52,603 nt of DNA from Desulfobacula sp. (GCA_018645325.1 JABGOU010000025.1:1-52603); one strand, 5' to 3'; positions 25,206 to 34,256 are shown, counted from the first letter of the stretch. The notes: generated by a model from the sequence alone, not told the origin. Numbers and translations: made by a program.

Positions 25206-25874
25206 ATGAAATATTATCCCATATTTCTGGATATAAAAGACAAGGATTGCCTTATTGTAGGAGGGGGAAAGGTCGGTGCAAGAAAAGCTGCCACCCTTGA
25301 AAAATGCGGTGCAAATGTACGAGTGATCAGTGATCGTTTCTCTCACAAGTTTGATGAATTAGAAAAATCATCTATCTGTCTTGAAAAAAAAAAATATGAG
25401 CAAAAAGATATTAAAGGCATGTTTTTTGTTTTTGCCGCCACCAATAATACGAATTTGAATTGGCAGATCAAACAGGATGCCTCATTGTTGAATATCCTTT
25501 GTAATGTGGCTGATGCACCGGATAATAGTGATTTTCTGCTTCCTTCGATAGTGGACAGGGGTGATCTTGTTGTTGCAGTCTCAACATCTGGATCAAGTCC
25601 TGCAATGGCAAAGAAAATCAGAAAGGATCTTGAAAATTATTTTGGTCATGAGTATGAGCAATTCTTATTGTTAATGAGAAATATTCGAAAAAAACTTTTA
25701 TCATCAGGCCGTGCTCCTGATGATAATAAATTAATATTTAATTGCCTTATTGCCAAGGGTATACTTGAGTTGATCCAGTCCAGTGATGACTTAAAGATAA
25801 ACGCGATCTTATGTGATGTTCTTGGAAAGGAATATATTTATGAAGATCTTGTTTCTTCAAGGAGTGATGAATGA
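25206..25874 (+). CDS. Precorrin-2 dehydrogenase/sirohydrochlorin ferrochelatase-like
   Basis: 222 residues corresponding to the N-terminal half of CysG. The dinucleotide motif VGGGKVGARKA starts at 18, and SDFLLPSIVDRGDLVVAVSTSGSSPAMAKKIR is the conserved core. It oxidises precorrin-2 to sirohydrochlorin, feeding siroheme and the alternative heme route of sulfate reducers. The start has a good AGAGG site. An A11 run at 25384-25394 lies in the coding sequence. It overlaps the next gene by 4 bp. Confidence 0.9.
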   Translation: MKYYPIFLDIKDKDCLIVGGGKVGARKAATLEKCGANVRVISDRFSHKFDELEKSSICLEKKKYEQKDIKGMFFVFAATNNTNLNWQIKQDASLLNILCNVADAPDNSDFLLPSIVDRGDLVVAVSTSGSSPAMAKKIRKDLENYFGHEYEQFLLLMRNIRKKLLSSGRAPDDNKLIFNCLIAKGILELIQSSDDLKINAILCDVLGKEYIYEDLVSSRSDE

Positions 25875-26704
25875 ATCTTCAAACTGCAGACATAATCTTA
25901 AAGATAACAACCATGCTATATTTTACAAGCATGGCAGGGTATTTGCTGTTTTTATTTAAACAAAAATCGATTTATCAGAGAACAGCCTTTTATCTTATTA
26001 CAACAGCCGTGGCGTTTCATCTTGTGAGCATGATAATTTACACGATGTCAACAAGGAGTGTGCCCATACAAAATTTATCCCAGAGTTTATCTGTTGCAGC
26101 ATTTTTTCTTGGCAGCATGTTTTTATTTTTCCAATACAGATTTGATCTCAAAATTCTCGGGGTATTTGCTTCTGTCCTGTTATTTGTCATTATGCTGGCC
26201 GTATTGATTATTCCGGATGCACCGGTTGAGAATAATGCCATATTAAAAGGGTTTTGGTTTTATGCTCACATAATCCTGGTGTTTACAGGAGAGGCTGCTT
26301 TGGCACTGGCATGCGGGGCAGGGATTTTATACCTTCTGCAGGAAAAAGGGATTAAGACTAAAAGCCCCGGCTTTTTTTTTAAACGGCTGCCATCATTGGA
26401 TCTTCTGGATAATGTAGGGTATACTTGTTTAGCAACTGGATTTGCCCTTCTTACCATAGGGCTTGTGACAGGATTTATCTATGCAAAAACCATATGGGGA
26501 AGATTCTGGAGCTGGGATACTAAAGAAGTCTTTTCAGTCGGCAGCTGGCTTGTGTATGCTGCTTTACTGCATTTACGCCTTTATTCTGGATGGCGTGGCA
26601 GAAAATCAGCTATAATGACAATTATTGGTTTTTTGATCATTATATTTGTCTTTCTTGGTGTCAATATGCTGTTGGGCGGACATCACCAGGACTTTACAAA
26701 ATAA
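25871..26704 (+). CDS. CcsA/HemX-like cytochrome c assembly membrane protein
   Basis: 277 residues, about eight membrane spans. The heme-handling signature WGRFWSWDTKEV lies near 208-219 and conserved His residues flank it. Relatives act in heme delivery for cytochrome c or, as HemX, modulate HemA level. Its place between the precorrin-2 dehydrogenase and hemA genes matches the HemX situation in other deltaproteobacteria. The two readings cannot be separated from sequence alone. Confidence 0.8.
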   Translation: MNLQTADIILKITTMLYFTSMAGYLLFLFKQKSIYQRTAFYLITTAVAFHLVSMIIYTMSTRSVPIQNLSQSLSVAAFFLGSMFLFFQYRFDLKILGVFASVLLFVIMLAVLIIPDAPVENNAILKGFWFYAHIILVFTGEAALALACGAGILYLLQEKGIKTKSPGFFFKRLPSLDLLDNVGYTCLATGFALLTIGLVTGFIYAKTIWGRFWSWDTKEVFSVGSWLVYAALLHLRLYSGWRGRKSAIMTIIGFLIIIFVFLGVNMLLGGHHQDFTK

Positions 26705-26746
26705 AGAAAGAACAAAATAAAGAAAGAACAAAATAAAGAAAGAATA
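26701..26746 (+). repeat. 16-bp tandem repeat at the hemA ribosome site
   Basis: The unit ATAAAGAAAGAACAAA occurs twice (26701-26716, 26717-26732) and a third time in part (26733-26746), ending right at the hemA ATG. Each unit carries a weak purine-rich ribosome site (AAGAAAG). The first unit includes the stop of the upstream gene. Confidence 0.75.
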
Positions 26747-28024
26747 ATGGCAAAAATTATATTAATCGGAGCAAACCATAAAACTGCACCTGTAGCACTA
26801 AGGGAAAAACTTTCTTTTTCCAGTGAAGAGACAATAGCAGCGCTTGAAATATTAAAACAGGACAAAGACATTAAAGAAAGCCTTATTTTTTCTACCTGCA
26901 ACCGGACTGAGATTTTATACATACCTGAAAAAGGTGACCAGGTTGATAAAATCATTGAGTTTATTTCACGCCAAAAAAAAATTGATATTTCTGAATTTAA
27001 AAGCTCTTTATATGTTTATAAGGAAGATGAAGCTATCTTGCATTTGTTTAAAGTTGCATCAAGCCTGGATTCAATGGTGGTAGGCGAGCCCCAGATTTTA
27101 GGTCAGGTCAAACAGGCTTATAGAGTCGCAGTATCAAACAATGCTTCGGGTGTTTTGCTGAATCGAATGATGCATAAAACCTTTAATATTGCCAAAAAAG
27201 TCAGAAAGGAAACAGGGATAGGAGATAATGCAGTTTCAATAAGCTATGCAGCAACTGAACTTGCAAATAAAATCTTTTCTGATTTATCCCAAAAAAGCGT
27301 TATGCTGCTGGGTGCAGGCGAGATGGCTGAACTTGCCGTGGAGCATTTGATATCCAACAACGTAAGACAGATTATTGTTGCAAATCGAACCTTTAAGAAG
27401 GCAGTGGATTTAGCCGGTAAATTCAATGGAAAGGCTGTCAAGTTTGAGGAAAGAGAGGATACCTTACAGGATGTTGATATTATTATAAGTTCAACCGGTG
27501 CAACAGACTATGTATTGACCGAGACCCAGGTAAAAAAGGCAATGAAAAAAAGGCATCATAACACTCTTTTTTTTATTGATATTGCAGTTCCAAGGGACAT
27601 TGACCCGAAAATAAATAATATTTCCAATGCCTATGTTTATGATATCGATGATTTGAAAAATATTGTGGAATCCAATATTGAGCAGCGGGGAAAGGAAACT
27701 GTAAAAGCTGAAAGATATATTGAAGAAGCAGTGGTAAAATTTCGGAAATGGCTGGAAAGTCTTGCCATTGTTCCTACAATTAAGGCTTTGAATGAAAAAA
27801 TGTCTTCCATTGTTGATATTGAATGTAAAAAAACTCTTTCAAATTTGAAACACCTTTCTCAAGAAGATATCAATGCAATCAAACGCATGACCCAGGCCAT
27901 AGCAACAAGAACCATTCATGACCCAATCCTGTTTTTACGCAATACAGGTGATCACAGAGATGATTCCCTTTATCTCAATGTCACACGCCAATTATTTAAT
28001 ATAGATAAAAGTGAGAAAGAATAG
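26747..28024 (+). CDS. hemA: Glutamyl-tRNA reductase
   Basis: 425 residues. The N-terminal catalytic domain has FSTCNRTEIL with the nucleophile Cys51, GANHKTAPV at the start, and SLDSMVVGEPQILGQVK; the NADPH domain contains LLGAGEMAELA. It makes glutamate-1-semialdehyde, the entry to tetrapyrroles by the C5 route. Its ribosome-binding region consists of a 16-bp tandem repeat, an unusual arrangement. Confidence 0.95.
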   Translation: MAKIILIGANHKTAPVALREKLSFSSEETIAALEILKQDKDIKESLIFSTCNRTEILYIPEKGDQVDKIIEFISRQKKIDISEFKSSLYVYKEDEAILHLFKVASSLDSMVVGEPQILGQVKQAYRVAVSNNASGVLLNRMMHKTFNIAKKVRKETGIGDNAVSISYAATELANKIFSDLSQKSVMLLGAGEMAELAVEHLISNNVRQIIVANRTFKKAVDLAGKFNGKAVKFEEREDTLQDVDIIISSTGATDYVLTETQVKKAMKKRHHNTLFFIDIAVPRDIDPKINNISNAYVYDIDDLKNIVESNIEQRGKETVKAERYIEEAVVKFRKWLESLAIVPTIKALNEKMSSIVDIECKKTLSNLKHLSQEDINAIKRMTQAIATRTIHDPILFLRNTGDHRDDSLYLNVTRQLFNIDKSEKE

Positions 28025-28089
28025 ACAAAAAAACCAAATAAAGTTTAGGTATTCTTTAAAATCCGGCGCAAGATTCGACCATTTAATTC

Positions 28090-28117
28090 TTTACATTTTT
28101 TAAAATTTTAGTATACT
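28090..28117 (+). promoter_or_regulatory. Strong predicted promoter for the dksA-like gene
   Basis: TTTACA (28090-28095), 16 bases of A/T, TATACT (28112-28117). It lies about 45 bases before the start codon, within the gap after hemA. Confidence 0.55.
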
Positions 28118-28162
28118 ATCTCTCTTGGATGTTCGTGTAATTTAAGATAAAGGGCAAATATA

Positions 28163-28525
28163 ATGAAAAAAGAAGATTTAGGATTTTTTAAGAATCTTTT
28201 GACTGACAGGCTTAAAGAGCTCCTTTCCCATGCTGACAGCACAGTCACCGGTATGACCAAGCCAAAAGAAAATTTTGCCGATCCAACGGACAGGGCTTCA
28301 CATGAATCAGACAGAACTTTTGAACTTCGTATAAGAGATCGAGAACATAAACTGATAAAGAAAATAAAAAAAGCGCTTGTACGTATAGAAAATGAAACAT
28401 TTGGAATTTGTGAGGTTTGTGAAGAAGATATTTCCCTTCAAAGGATTATGGCAAGGCCTGTCACTACCCAATGCATTGACTGTAAAACCCGTGAAGAGGA
28501 TATGGAGAAGGCCCTCGGAATTTAA
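28163..28525 (+). CDS. dksA: DksA/TraR-family zinc-finger protein
   Basis: 120 residues. A coiled-coil N-terminal half is followed by a four-Cys zinc finger, CEVCEEDI...CIDCKTREED. The DPTDRASHESDRTFELRIRDRE segment supplies the acidic tip and matches DksA-type transcription factors that bind the RNA polymerase secondary channel. It has its own strong promoter and lies 18 bases before the PHP-RNase III gene, so the two may share a transcript. Confidence 0.85.
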   Translation: MKKEDLGFFKNLLTDRLKELLSHADSTVTGMTKPKENFADPTDRASHESDRTFELRIRDREHKLIKKIKKALVRIENETFGICEVCEEDISLQRIMARPVTTQCIDCKTREEDMEKALGI

Positions 28526-28543
28526 CCCGGATAAGATATTTCA

Positions 28544-30106
28544 TTGATTGATCTTCATGTACATTCTACAGCGTCAGACGGGTCTTTTTTTCCTTTAGAA
28601 ATTATGAACCTGGCTAAAAAGGCCGGGGTTAGTGCCATTTCGATAACAGATCATGACACCATAGACGGTGTTAAAGAAATCCTAAAATTTCCTCTACCCC
28701 TATTCCCTGAATTTATTACCGGGGTTGAAATCAGTTGTGAGCCTCCATCCGAATTCAGTGAAGTGGGAAGCGTTCATCTTTTGGGATATGGTTTCAGTAT
28801 TTATGATAAAAATCTTAATGCTATTTTAGATGATGCAAAAAAAGCCCGTTCCCAGAGAAATCCAAAAATAATTGAAAAATTAAACAGCCTTGGATTTGAT
28901 ATCACTATCCAGCAGGTTGAGGATCGGTTTGGAGCTGACCAGACAGGACGTCCCCACATTGCAGAACTAATGATGGAAAAAGGATTCGTCAAAACCTTTA
29001 GTGAAGCCTTTGACAAGTATCTTGGAAAAGGTAAACCTGCTTATGTGGATAAATATAAAGTCACCTGCCGACAGGCAATTCAAACAATTTTGCAGGCAGG
29101 CGGGATTCCGATTCTGGCGCATCCAGGCCTTTTGAACTTTAATAAAAGCCATCAGATCGAAAATTTTATCGACGTTCTTATGGCAGATGGCCTTTCCGGA
29201 ATAGAAGTATATTATACTGATCATGACAAGCACATGACATCTTATTATCAAGACCTTGCAGATCAAAAGAAGATTCTTATGACCGGGGGTTCAGATTTCC
29301 ATGGGACATTTAATAAAGGTGTTAACCTTGGTTCGGGTAAAAATAATTTGAATATTGAATATTCTTTGTTTAAAAAATTAACTTTTGAGCTGGAAGAAAT
29401 CAAAGAAAAATATTCAGATTTCACCATCCTTGAAAACAATATGGGATATTCATTTAAAAATAAATCATTGCTAAATGATGCCTTATGTCACCGATCATTT
29501 TTAAATGAAAACCAGGACTCGTGTTTTAGTGATAATGAGCGGCTTGAATTTTTAGGAGATGCTGTTCTAGGGTTATGCATCGGGCATTTGCTCATGGAAA
29601 AAAGTCCATCAAAAAATGAAGGGGAACTTTCAAAGCTAAGAGCTAACCTTGTCAGTGAGACTGCTCTTGCTGATATGGCACGGTTTATTGATCTTGGCAG
29701 GTTTATCAGACTTGGAAAAGGAGAAGCCTTTTCTCGTGGTTTTGATAAAAACTCCATATTATCAGATGCCTATGAGGCTGTGATTGCTACAATTTATCTG
29801 GATGCCGGGTTTGATACTACCTACATGCTGATAAATGATCTTTTCAAAGAGACCCTTGAAAAAAATTTGTTTAATGAAAATATTATAGATTATAAAAGCA
29901 TGTTGCAGGAATTTGTTCAGGAGCAAGGTGAGGCAACCCCTCAATATGAAGTTATAAATGAGATCGGTCCTGACCATGATAAAACTTTTGAGATCAGTTT
30001 AAATATTTTGAATATCCATTCCAAAGGGTTTGGGAAAACAAAAAAAGCAGCAGAGCAGGCTTGTGCAAAACAAGCCTTAAAAATGTTGAAAAAAATAGAT
30101 TCCTGA
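28544..30106 (+). CDS. rnc: PHP phosphoesterase-RNase III fusion protein
   Basis: One 520-residue frame holds two enzymes. Residues 1-280 are a PHP domain of the YciV/TrpH type, with metal ligands HVH (5,7), D12, DH (36-37), E62, H79, H193 and D251/H253. Residues ~290-440 are RNase III with NERLEFLGDAVL (E335, D339) and D408/E411; residues ~448-518 are a double-stranded RNA-binding domain. Both active sites are complete. The start is TTG 28544 because the DLHVHST motif begins at once. An internal ATG at codon 300 has no ribosome site, so a separate RNase III is unlikely to be made by initiation there. YciV in E. coli trims 5' ends of rRNA, so the fusion could couple cutting and trimming. Confidence 0.9.
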   Translation: MIDLHVHSTASDGSFFPLEIMNLAKKAGVSAISITDHDTIDGVKEILKFPLPLFPEFITGVEISCEPPSEFSEVGSVHLLGYGFSIYDKNLNAILDDAKKARSQRNPKIIEKLNSLGFDITIQQVEDRFGADQTGRPHIAELMMEKGFVKTFSEAFDKYLGKGKPAYVDKYKVTCRQAIQTILQAGGIPILAHPGLLNFNKSHQIENFIDVLMADGLSGIEVYYTDHDKHMTSYYQDLADQKKILMTGGSDFHGTFNKGVNLGSGKNNLNIEYSLFKKLTFELEEIKEKYSDFTILENNMGYSFKNKSLLNDALCHRSFLNENQDSCFSDNERLEFLGDAVLGLCIGHLLMEKSPSKNEGELSKLRANLVSETALADMARFIDLGRFIRLGKGEAFSRGFDKNSILSDAYEAVIATIYLDAGFDTTYMLINDLFKETLEKNLFNENIIDYKSMLQEFVQEQGEATPQYEVINEIGPDHDKTFEISLNILNIHSKGFGKTKKAAEQACAKQALKMLKKIDS

Positions 30107-30129
30107 TTGTTTTACTATAGGATTCATTA

Positions 30130-31164
30130 ATGATCCAGGTCCAAAAACCCCTTGTTATCCCCGTATTTATTCCCCATGCCGGGTGCCCTCATCAATGCGC
30201 ATTCTGTAACCAGTCTATTATTACCAGTCAAAAATCAAAACTGCCGGATAAAACCGATATCCATAATATTGTACAACAGTATTTACAATATAAAGGAAAG
30301 CGGGAAAGTGTGGAGCTTGCTTTTTTCGGAGGTAATTTTTTGGGTCTGGGCCATGATAAGATTCTTCAGTTGCTGGATATAATCCAGCCTTATATTAAAG
30401 AAAAAAAAATTGATGGCATACGATTTTCCACACGGCCGGATACCATTGCAAGAACTACGTTGGATCTTATAAGGCCTTATAATGTCTCTGTAATTGAACT
30501 GGGTGTTCAGTCCATGAACCAAGAGGTTCTTATAAAATCAAAAAGGGGTCACACGGGCAATGATACGATAAACGCGATAGACATTTTGAAGGCATATCCA
30601 TTTAAAATCGGTGTCCAGGTAATGGTTGGGCTGCCTGGCGATACTGAAGCATCTTTGTTCGAAAGTACAAAAAAACTTGCCCGACTTGCCCCGGATTTTG
30701 CTAGAATTTATCCTTTAATGGTGTTAAAGGGCAGCATGATGGAACGCTGGTATTGCCAGGGCAGATATCAGCCTTTAGGTCTTGAAAAAAGCATCGGGCT
30801 TGTGAAAAAAATGGTTGGCATATTTAGAGCTGCCAATGTCAAAGTGATTCGTATAGGTCTTCAGGCTTCCGACATGATGGAAGATGAATCCATGGTACTT
30901 GCCGGCCCCTGGCATCCGGCTTTTGGCCATCTGGTTTTTTCTGAGATTTTATATGATCTTGCCTGCAGCAAGATAGAAAAATACAAAAGAGAGCCAAAAT
31001 CCAGGAAACTTTTTTTAAGGGTTCATCCAAAATCAGAATCACAATTAAGGGGCAATAAGAATAGTAATTTCAAAAGACTTGGTAAAAGGTATTCAGAAAT
31101 TGAGTTTTCAATTCTTCTGGATGAAATAATTCCTTTATACCAGGTGGAGATAAGTGGGCAATAA
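30130..31164 (+). CDS. Elp3-like radical SAM protein
   Basis: 344 residues. Cluster-binding cysteines CPHQCAFC are at 19, 23 and 26, followed by AFFGGNFLGL, FSTRPDTI and IELGVQSMNQEVL, typical of oxygen-independent Elp3/HemN-type radical SAM enzymes. No acetyltransferase domain follows, so it is not a full Elp3. It lies 23 bases after the RNase III fusion. Relatives often sit next to rnc in deltaproteobacteria, which hints at RNA modification, but the substrate is unknown. Confidence 0.82.
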   Translation: MIQVQKPLVIPVFIPHAGCPHQCAFCNQSIITSQKSKLPDKTDIHNIVQQYLQYKGKRESVELAFFGGNFLGLGHDKILQLLDIIQPYIKEKKIDGIRFSTRPDTIARTTLDLIRPYNVSVIELGVQSMNQEVLIKSKRGHTGNDTINAIDILKAYPFKIGVQVMVGLPGDTEASLFESTKKLARLAPDFARIYPLMVLKGSMMERWYCQGRYQPLGLEKSIGLVKKMVGIFRAANVKVIRIGLQASDMMEDESMVLAGPWHPAFGHLVFSEILYDLACSKIEKYKREPKSRKLFLRVHPKSESQLRGNKNSNFKRLGKRYSEIEFSILLDEIIPLYQVEISGQ

Positions 31165-31178
31165 AATTTTATATCCCC

Positions 31179-33584
31179 CTAAATCCCTTCTTTAAATAGG
31201 TCTTCGGAAGCAGAAGCTGTATTTGGTTTTGGGGTATGTTCCTTAGGTACTGTACCTTCCTTAAAGCATTCAAATATAGTCTTTTCAGATTCTTCAATGG
31301 GAAGCAGCCCGGTTTTTGCATCAATTTTCGCGAAAATGATGCCTTCAGGAACATTAAAGGTTCTGACAGGTTTCCCTTCCAGCGCATTTTTCATAAATTC
31401 AAGCCAGATGGGGCTTGCGGTTCTTGAGCCATTCTCTCCTCTTCCAAGAGGTGCTTCCTGGTCAAGTCCCACCCAGACGCCTGTGGTATACCTGGGAGTA
31501 TACCCTAAAAACCATGCATCAAACAGGTTGTTTGTTGTTCCGGTTTTGCCGGCAACAGGTCGTTTAAGGGCTTTAACTCGCCATCCGGTTCCTGATTTTA
31601 CAACGCTTTCCATTATATTGGTCATAATATAGGCTGTGGTCATATCAATGACTTTTTTTCGGATTAGTTTGGATGTTTCTAAAAGTTTGCCATCACGATC
31701 AAAAATTTTTGTGATAAATACAGGTTCAATCAAATAGCCCAGGTTTGAAAAAACAGAATAAGCATTTACAAGTTCAAGCAGGGATAGTCCGGATGATCCC
31801 AGAGCTATTGATAAATTCCGGCTAATATCCGAAGTTATGCCAAGATTTCGGGCATAATCAATAATATAATCTGTCCCAATGTCCTGAAGGATTTTAATGG
31901 TGACTATATTTCTTGATTTTACAAGGGCTTTTCTGAACAGGGTAGGTCCATAGAATTTTTCTTTATAATTTTGAGGCTTCCAGATATGATCACGTTCAGA
32001 GTCTTCATATACAACCGGGGAATCCATGATGATGCTGGCAACTGTGTATCCCTTATCAAGGGCAGCAGCATAAATAATTGGTTTAAAGGCGCTTCCCGGC
32101 TGTCGTCTGGATTGATATGCTCGGTTGAACTGGCTGTTACTATAATCACGTCCGCCAATCATGGCTTTTACATGGCCTGTTTCAGCTTCAATGCTTAATA
32201 GTGCAGACTGGGCAACAGGTTCCTGTTCCAGGGAGAACTCAATCTTCTTTCCTTCAGCCACTTCATTGAGTACTTTAACCAGGATTATATCGCCAGGTTT
32301 AAATACCTGGGAAGGTTTTTTAATTTTATTTTGATAATGGGCGATTTTATGATTTGGTTTTCGAGCCCAGGTAATGGTTTTAAGTTTGATGACGCCATGG
32401 AAATCCCCCACTCTGATCTGGGACTCACCATTTTTATCATTAATACTTAATACCACTCCTTCATAGGTATCTGCTTTATTCAAAGGTGTATTCCCGGTTT
32501 TTTCTGAAATTGTTGCGCAAAAATTTTCTATTTCAGAGTCTGGAATGTTTTTTAAAGGTCCTCTATAGCCTGTTCTTCGATCAAGTTCGGTCAGACCTTT
32601 TTTTACAGCATTTCTTCCTATTTTCTGGAGCTCTATATTAACAGCTGTGTGGATTTGAAGGCCCTGATTATAGAGAGCATCTTTGCCATAATTGTTTTCT
32701 ACATATCTTCTTACATGCTCTGTATAACAGGGGACTCTTTCAATAAACCAGTTTTTTCTGGGTTTTATATCAAGCTTTAAGTCAATGGCTTCAGTTACTT
32801 CAAGGTTTGTGATTATTCCTTCTTCCTTCATTCGGTTTAAAACATAAATCTGACGCTGTTTTGCACGGTCGGGAAACCTGAAGGGAGAGTATCTGCTGGG
32901 TGCCTGGGGAAGGCCTGCAAGCATTGAGCATTCTGCAAGGTTAAGGTCTTTAGTATGTTTTCCAAAATAATTTTCAGATGCCGATTCCACCCCATACGCC
33001 CCGTGGCCCAGGTATATCTGGTTCAGGTAAAGAAAAAGAATTTCATCTTTTGTGAATTTTTTTTCAATCCGGTATGCAAGAATTGCTTCTTTAATTTTTC
33101 TTTTATAGGTACGTTCAGGGGTCAGTAAAAATGATTTGGTAACCTGTTGTGTGATTGTGGATCCGCCCTGAACAATTGTACCTGCCTTAAAATTTTTTAA
33201 TGAAGCTCTTATTATGGAAATGATATCAATACCCGGGTGTTCCCGAAATCTGGAATCTTCAGCTGAAACAAATGCATTGATAAGATTCTTTGGCATTTCA
33301 GAAAGTGGGATGACAATCCGTCTCTCTTCATAAAATTCTCCAATTTTTCTTCCATCATCAGAAAAGACACTGGTAACAGTTGCCGGACGATAATCCTCTA
33401 AAGTGTTTATTTTTGGCAGGTCCTGGCTGAGATAATAATAAAGTCCTGCGATTCCGGCGCCGACAAAAAGAATCAAGAGGAAGAATAGAATAAAAAACCA
33501 TTTAAAAAGAAAACGAACAAGGTTTGTTTCCTTTTGTTTCTTTCTTTGTTTCAATACCTCGGATTTACTTTTTCTTTTTGACAT
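31179..33584 (-). CDS. mrcA: Penicillin-binding protein 1A (bifunctional)
   Basis: 801 residues. A basic N-terminus and one membrane span (~22-50) precede the glycosyltransferase domain (SAEDSRFREHPG with Glu109; GGSTITQQVTK). An OB-like insert covers ~330-440. The transpeptidase domain carries SAFK (Ser498-Lys501), SRN (557-559) and KTGT (680-683). It polymerises and cross-links peptidoglycan at the inner membrane. It converges on the radical SAM gene with no clear terminator. Confidence 0.95.
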   Translation of the reverse strand: MSKRKSKSEVLKQRKKQKETNLVRFLFKWFFILFFLLILFVGAGIAGLYYYLSQDLPKINTLEDYRPATVTSVFSDDGRKIGEFYEERRIVIPLSEMPKNLINAFVSAEDSRFREHPGIDIISIIRASLKNFKAGTIVQGGSTITQQVTKSFLLTPERTYKRKIKEAILAYRIEKKFTKDEILFLYLNQIYLGHGAYGVESASENYFGKHTKDLNLAECSMLAGLPQAPSRYSPFRFPDRAKQRQIYVLNRMKEEGIITNLEVTEAIDLKLDIKPRKNWFIERVPCYTEHVRRYVENNYGKDALYNQGLQIHTAVNIELQKIGRNAVKKGLTELDRRTGYRGPLKNIPDSEIENFCATISEKTGNTPLNKADTYEGVVLSINDKNGESQIRVGDFHGVIKLKTITWARKPNHKIAHYQNKIKKPSQVFKPGDIILVKVLNEVAEGKKIEFSLEQEPVAQSALLSIEAETGHVKAMIGGRDYSNSQFNRAYQSRRQPGSAFKPIIYAAALDKGYTVASIIMDSPVVYEDSERDHIWKPQNYKEKFYGPTLFRKALVKSRNIVTIKILQDIGTDYIIDYARNLGITSDISRNLSIALGSSGLSLLELVNAYSVFSNLGYLIEPVFITKIFDRDGKLLETSKLIRKKVIDMTTAYIMTNIMESVVKSGTGWRVKALKRPVAGKTGTTNNLFDAWFLGYTPRYTTGVWVGLDQEAPLGRGENGSRTASPIWLEFMKNALEGKPVRTFNVPEGIIFAKIDAKTGLLPIEESEKTIFECFKEGTVPKEHTPKPNTASASEDLFKEGI

Positions 33585-33660
33585 GTCACCTTAAATTATA
33601 ATTCAAAATTAATATATTTTTTCAAATTCTTATCAGATTAGTTGTTGGATGGCAATACTT

Positions 33661-33693
33661 AGGGCCCACTCAACAATAACTTTACATTTTTGC
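33661..33693. repeat. Short dispersed repeat (GGGCCCACTC family)
   Basis: AGGGCCCACTCAACAATAAC then TTTACATTTTTGC matches 15310-15344 apart from one substitution and a two-base length difference. The two copies are 18 kb apart in unrelated contexts. Confidence 0.6.
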
Positions 33694-33718
33694 GTGTGTG
33701 ACTTTTAGGTTGGAAGCC

Positions 33719-33771
33719 GATTCATCCTGTCCGGCAGCGTTGTGAAAACACGACATATGCTGGATGGGACA
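33719..33771. other. Long imperfect hairpin, function unknown
   Basis: GTTGTG-AAAA-CACGAC forms the tip (33739-33754). Outward, GCAGC faces GCTGG and CATCC faces GGATG, with bulges. It lies right after the dispersed repeat and is more GC-rich than its surroundings. It may be an element end, a small RNA or an attenuator; nothing decides between them. Confidence 0.4.
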
Positions 33772-33809
33772 TGTTGACAGACGTTGGCCGGGGTCTGAAT
33801 TTTTAGAAT

Positions 33810-33838
33810 TTGACTTTTTTAACAATATTGGGTATTTA
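33810..33838 (+). promoter_or_regulatory. Predicted promoter for hisI operon
   Basis: TTGACT (33810-33815), 17 bases, TATTTA (33833-33838), 43 bases before the hisI ATG. Confidence 0.5.
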
Positions 33839-33881
33839 ATTAGGTTTTAATATAACACTATATATGGGATAGTTACATGTC

Positions 33882-34256
33882 ATGGTAGAACTTGATTTTG
33901 AAAAAAACAATGGATTGATTCCGGCCATTGCCCAAGACTATAAAACCAAAGAAGTCCTGATGCTGGCTTATATGAACAGGCAGGCTTTTGAATCGACGCT
34001 GAAAACCGGGAAAGCAACTTATTACAGCCGATCAAGGAATGCATTATGGAAAAAAGGGGAAACTTCCGGTCATGTTCAGATCGTAAAAGAAATTCGTGTG
34101 GATTGTGATAATGATACCATCCTCTTAAAAGTTGATCAGGTAGGTGATGCGGCTTGTCACAAAGGGTACAAAACTTGTTTTTTCTCAAAAGTCGTAGAAA
34201 ATGATTTAAAAGTAATGGGATCAAAAATCTTTGATCCAAAAGAGGTATATAAATAA
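33882..34256 (+). CDS. hisI: Phosphoribosyl-AMP cyclohydrolase
   Basis: 124 residues, the single-domain form. [27 protein letters not shown] and the metal-binding [11 protein letters not shown]...[14 protein letters not shown] are diagnostic. It opens the purine ring of PR-AMP in histidine synthesis. Its stop and the hisG start share a base (TAATG), so the two are coupled; hisE is not fused and not visible here. Confidence 0.95.
   Translation: MVELDFEKNNGLIPAIAQDYKTKEVLMLAYMNRQAFESTLKTGKATYYSRSRNALWKKGETSGHVQIVKEIRVDCDNDTILLKVDQVGDAACHKGYKTCFFSKVVENDLKVMGSKIFDPKEVYK

Larger units (their letters stand above)
33585..33881. other. Intergenic region with repeat and structured segment
   Basis: Between divergent mrcA and hisI lie a dispersed repeat copy (33661-33693), a segment able to fold into a long hairpin (about 33719-33771) and a promoter for hisI (33810-33838). 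No gene is seen. Confidence 0.6.
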
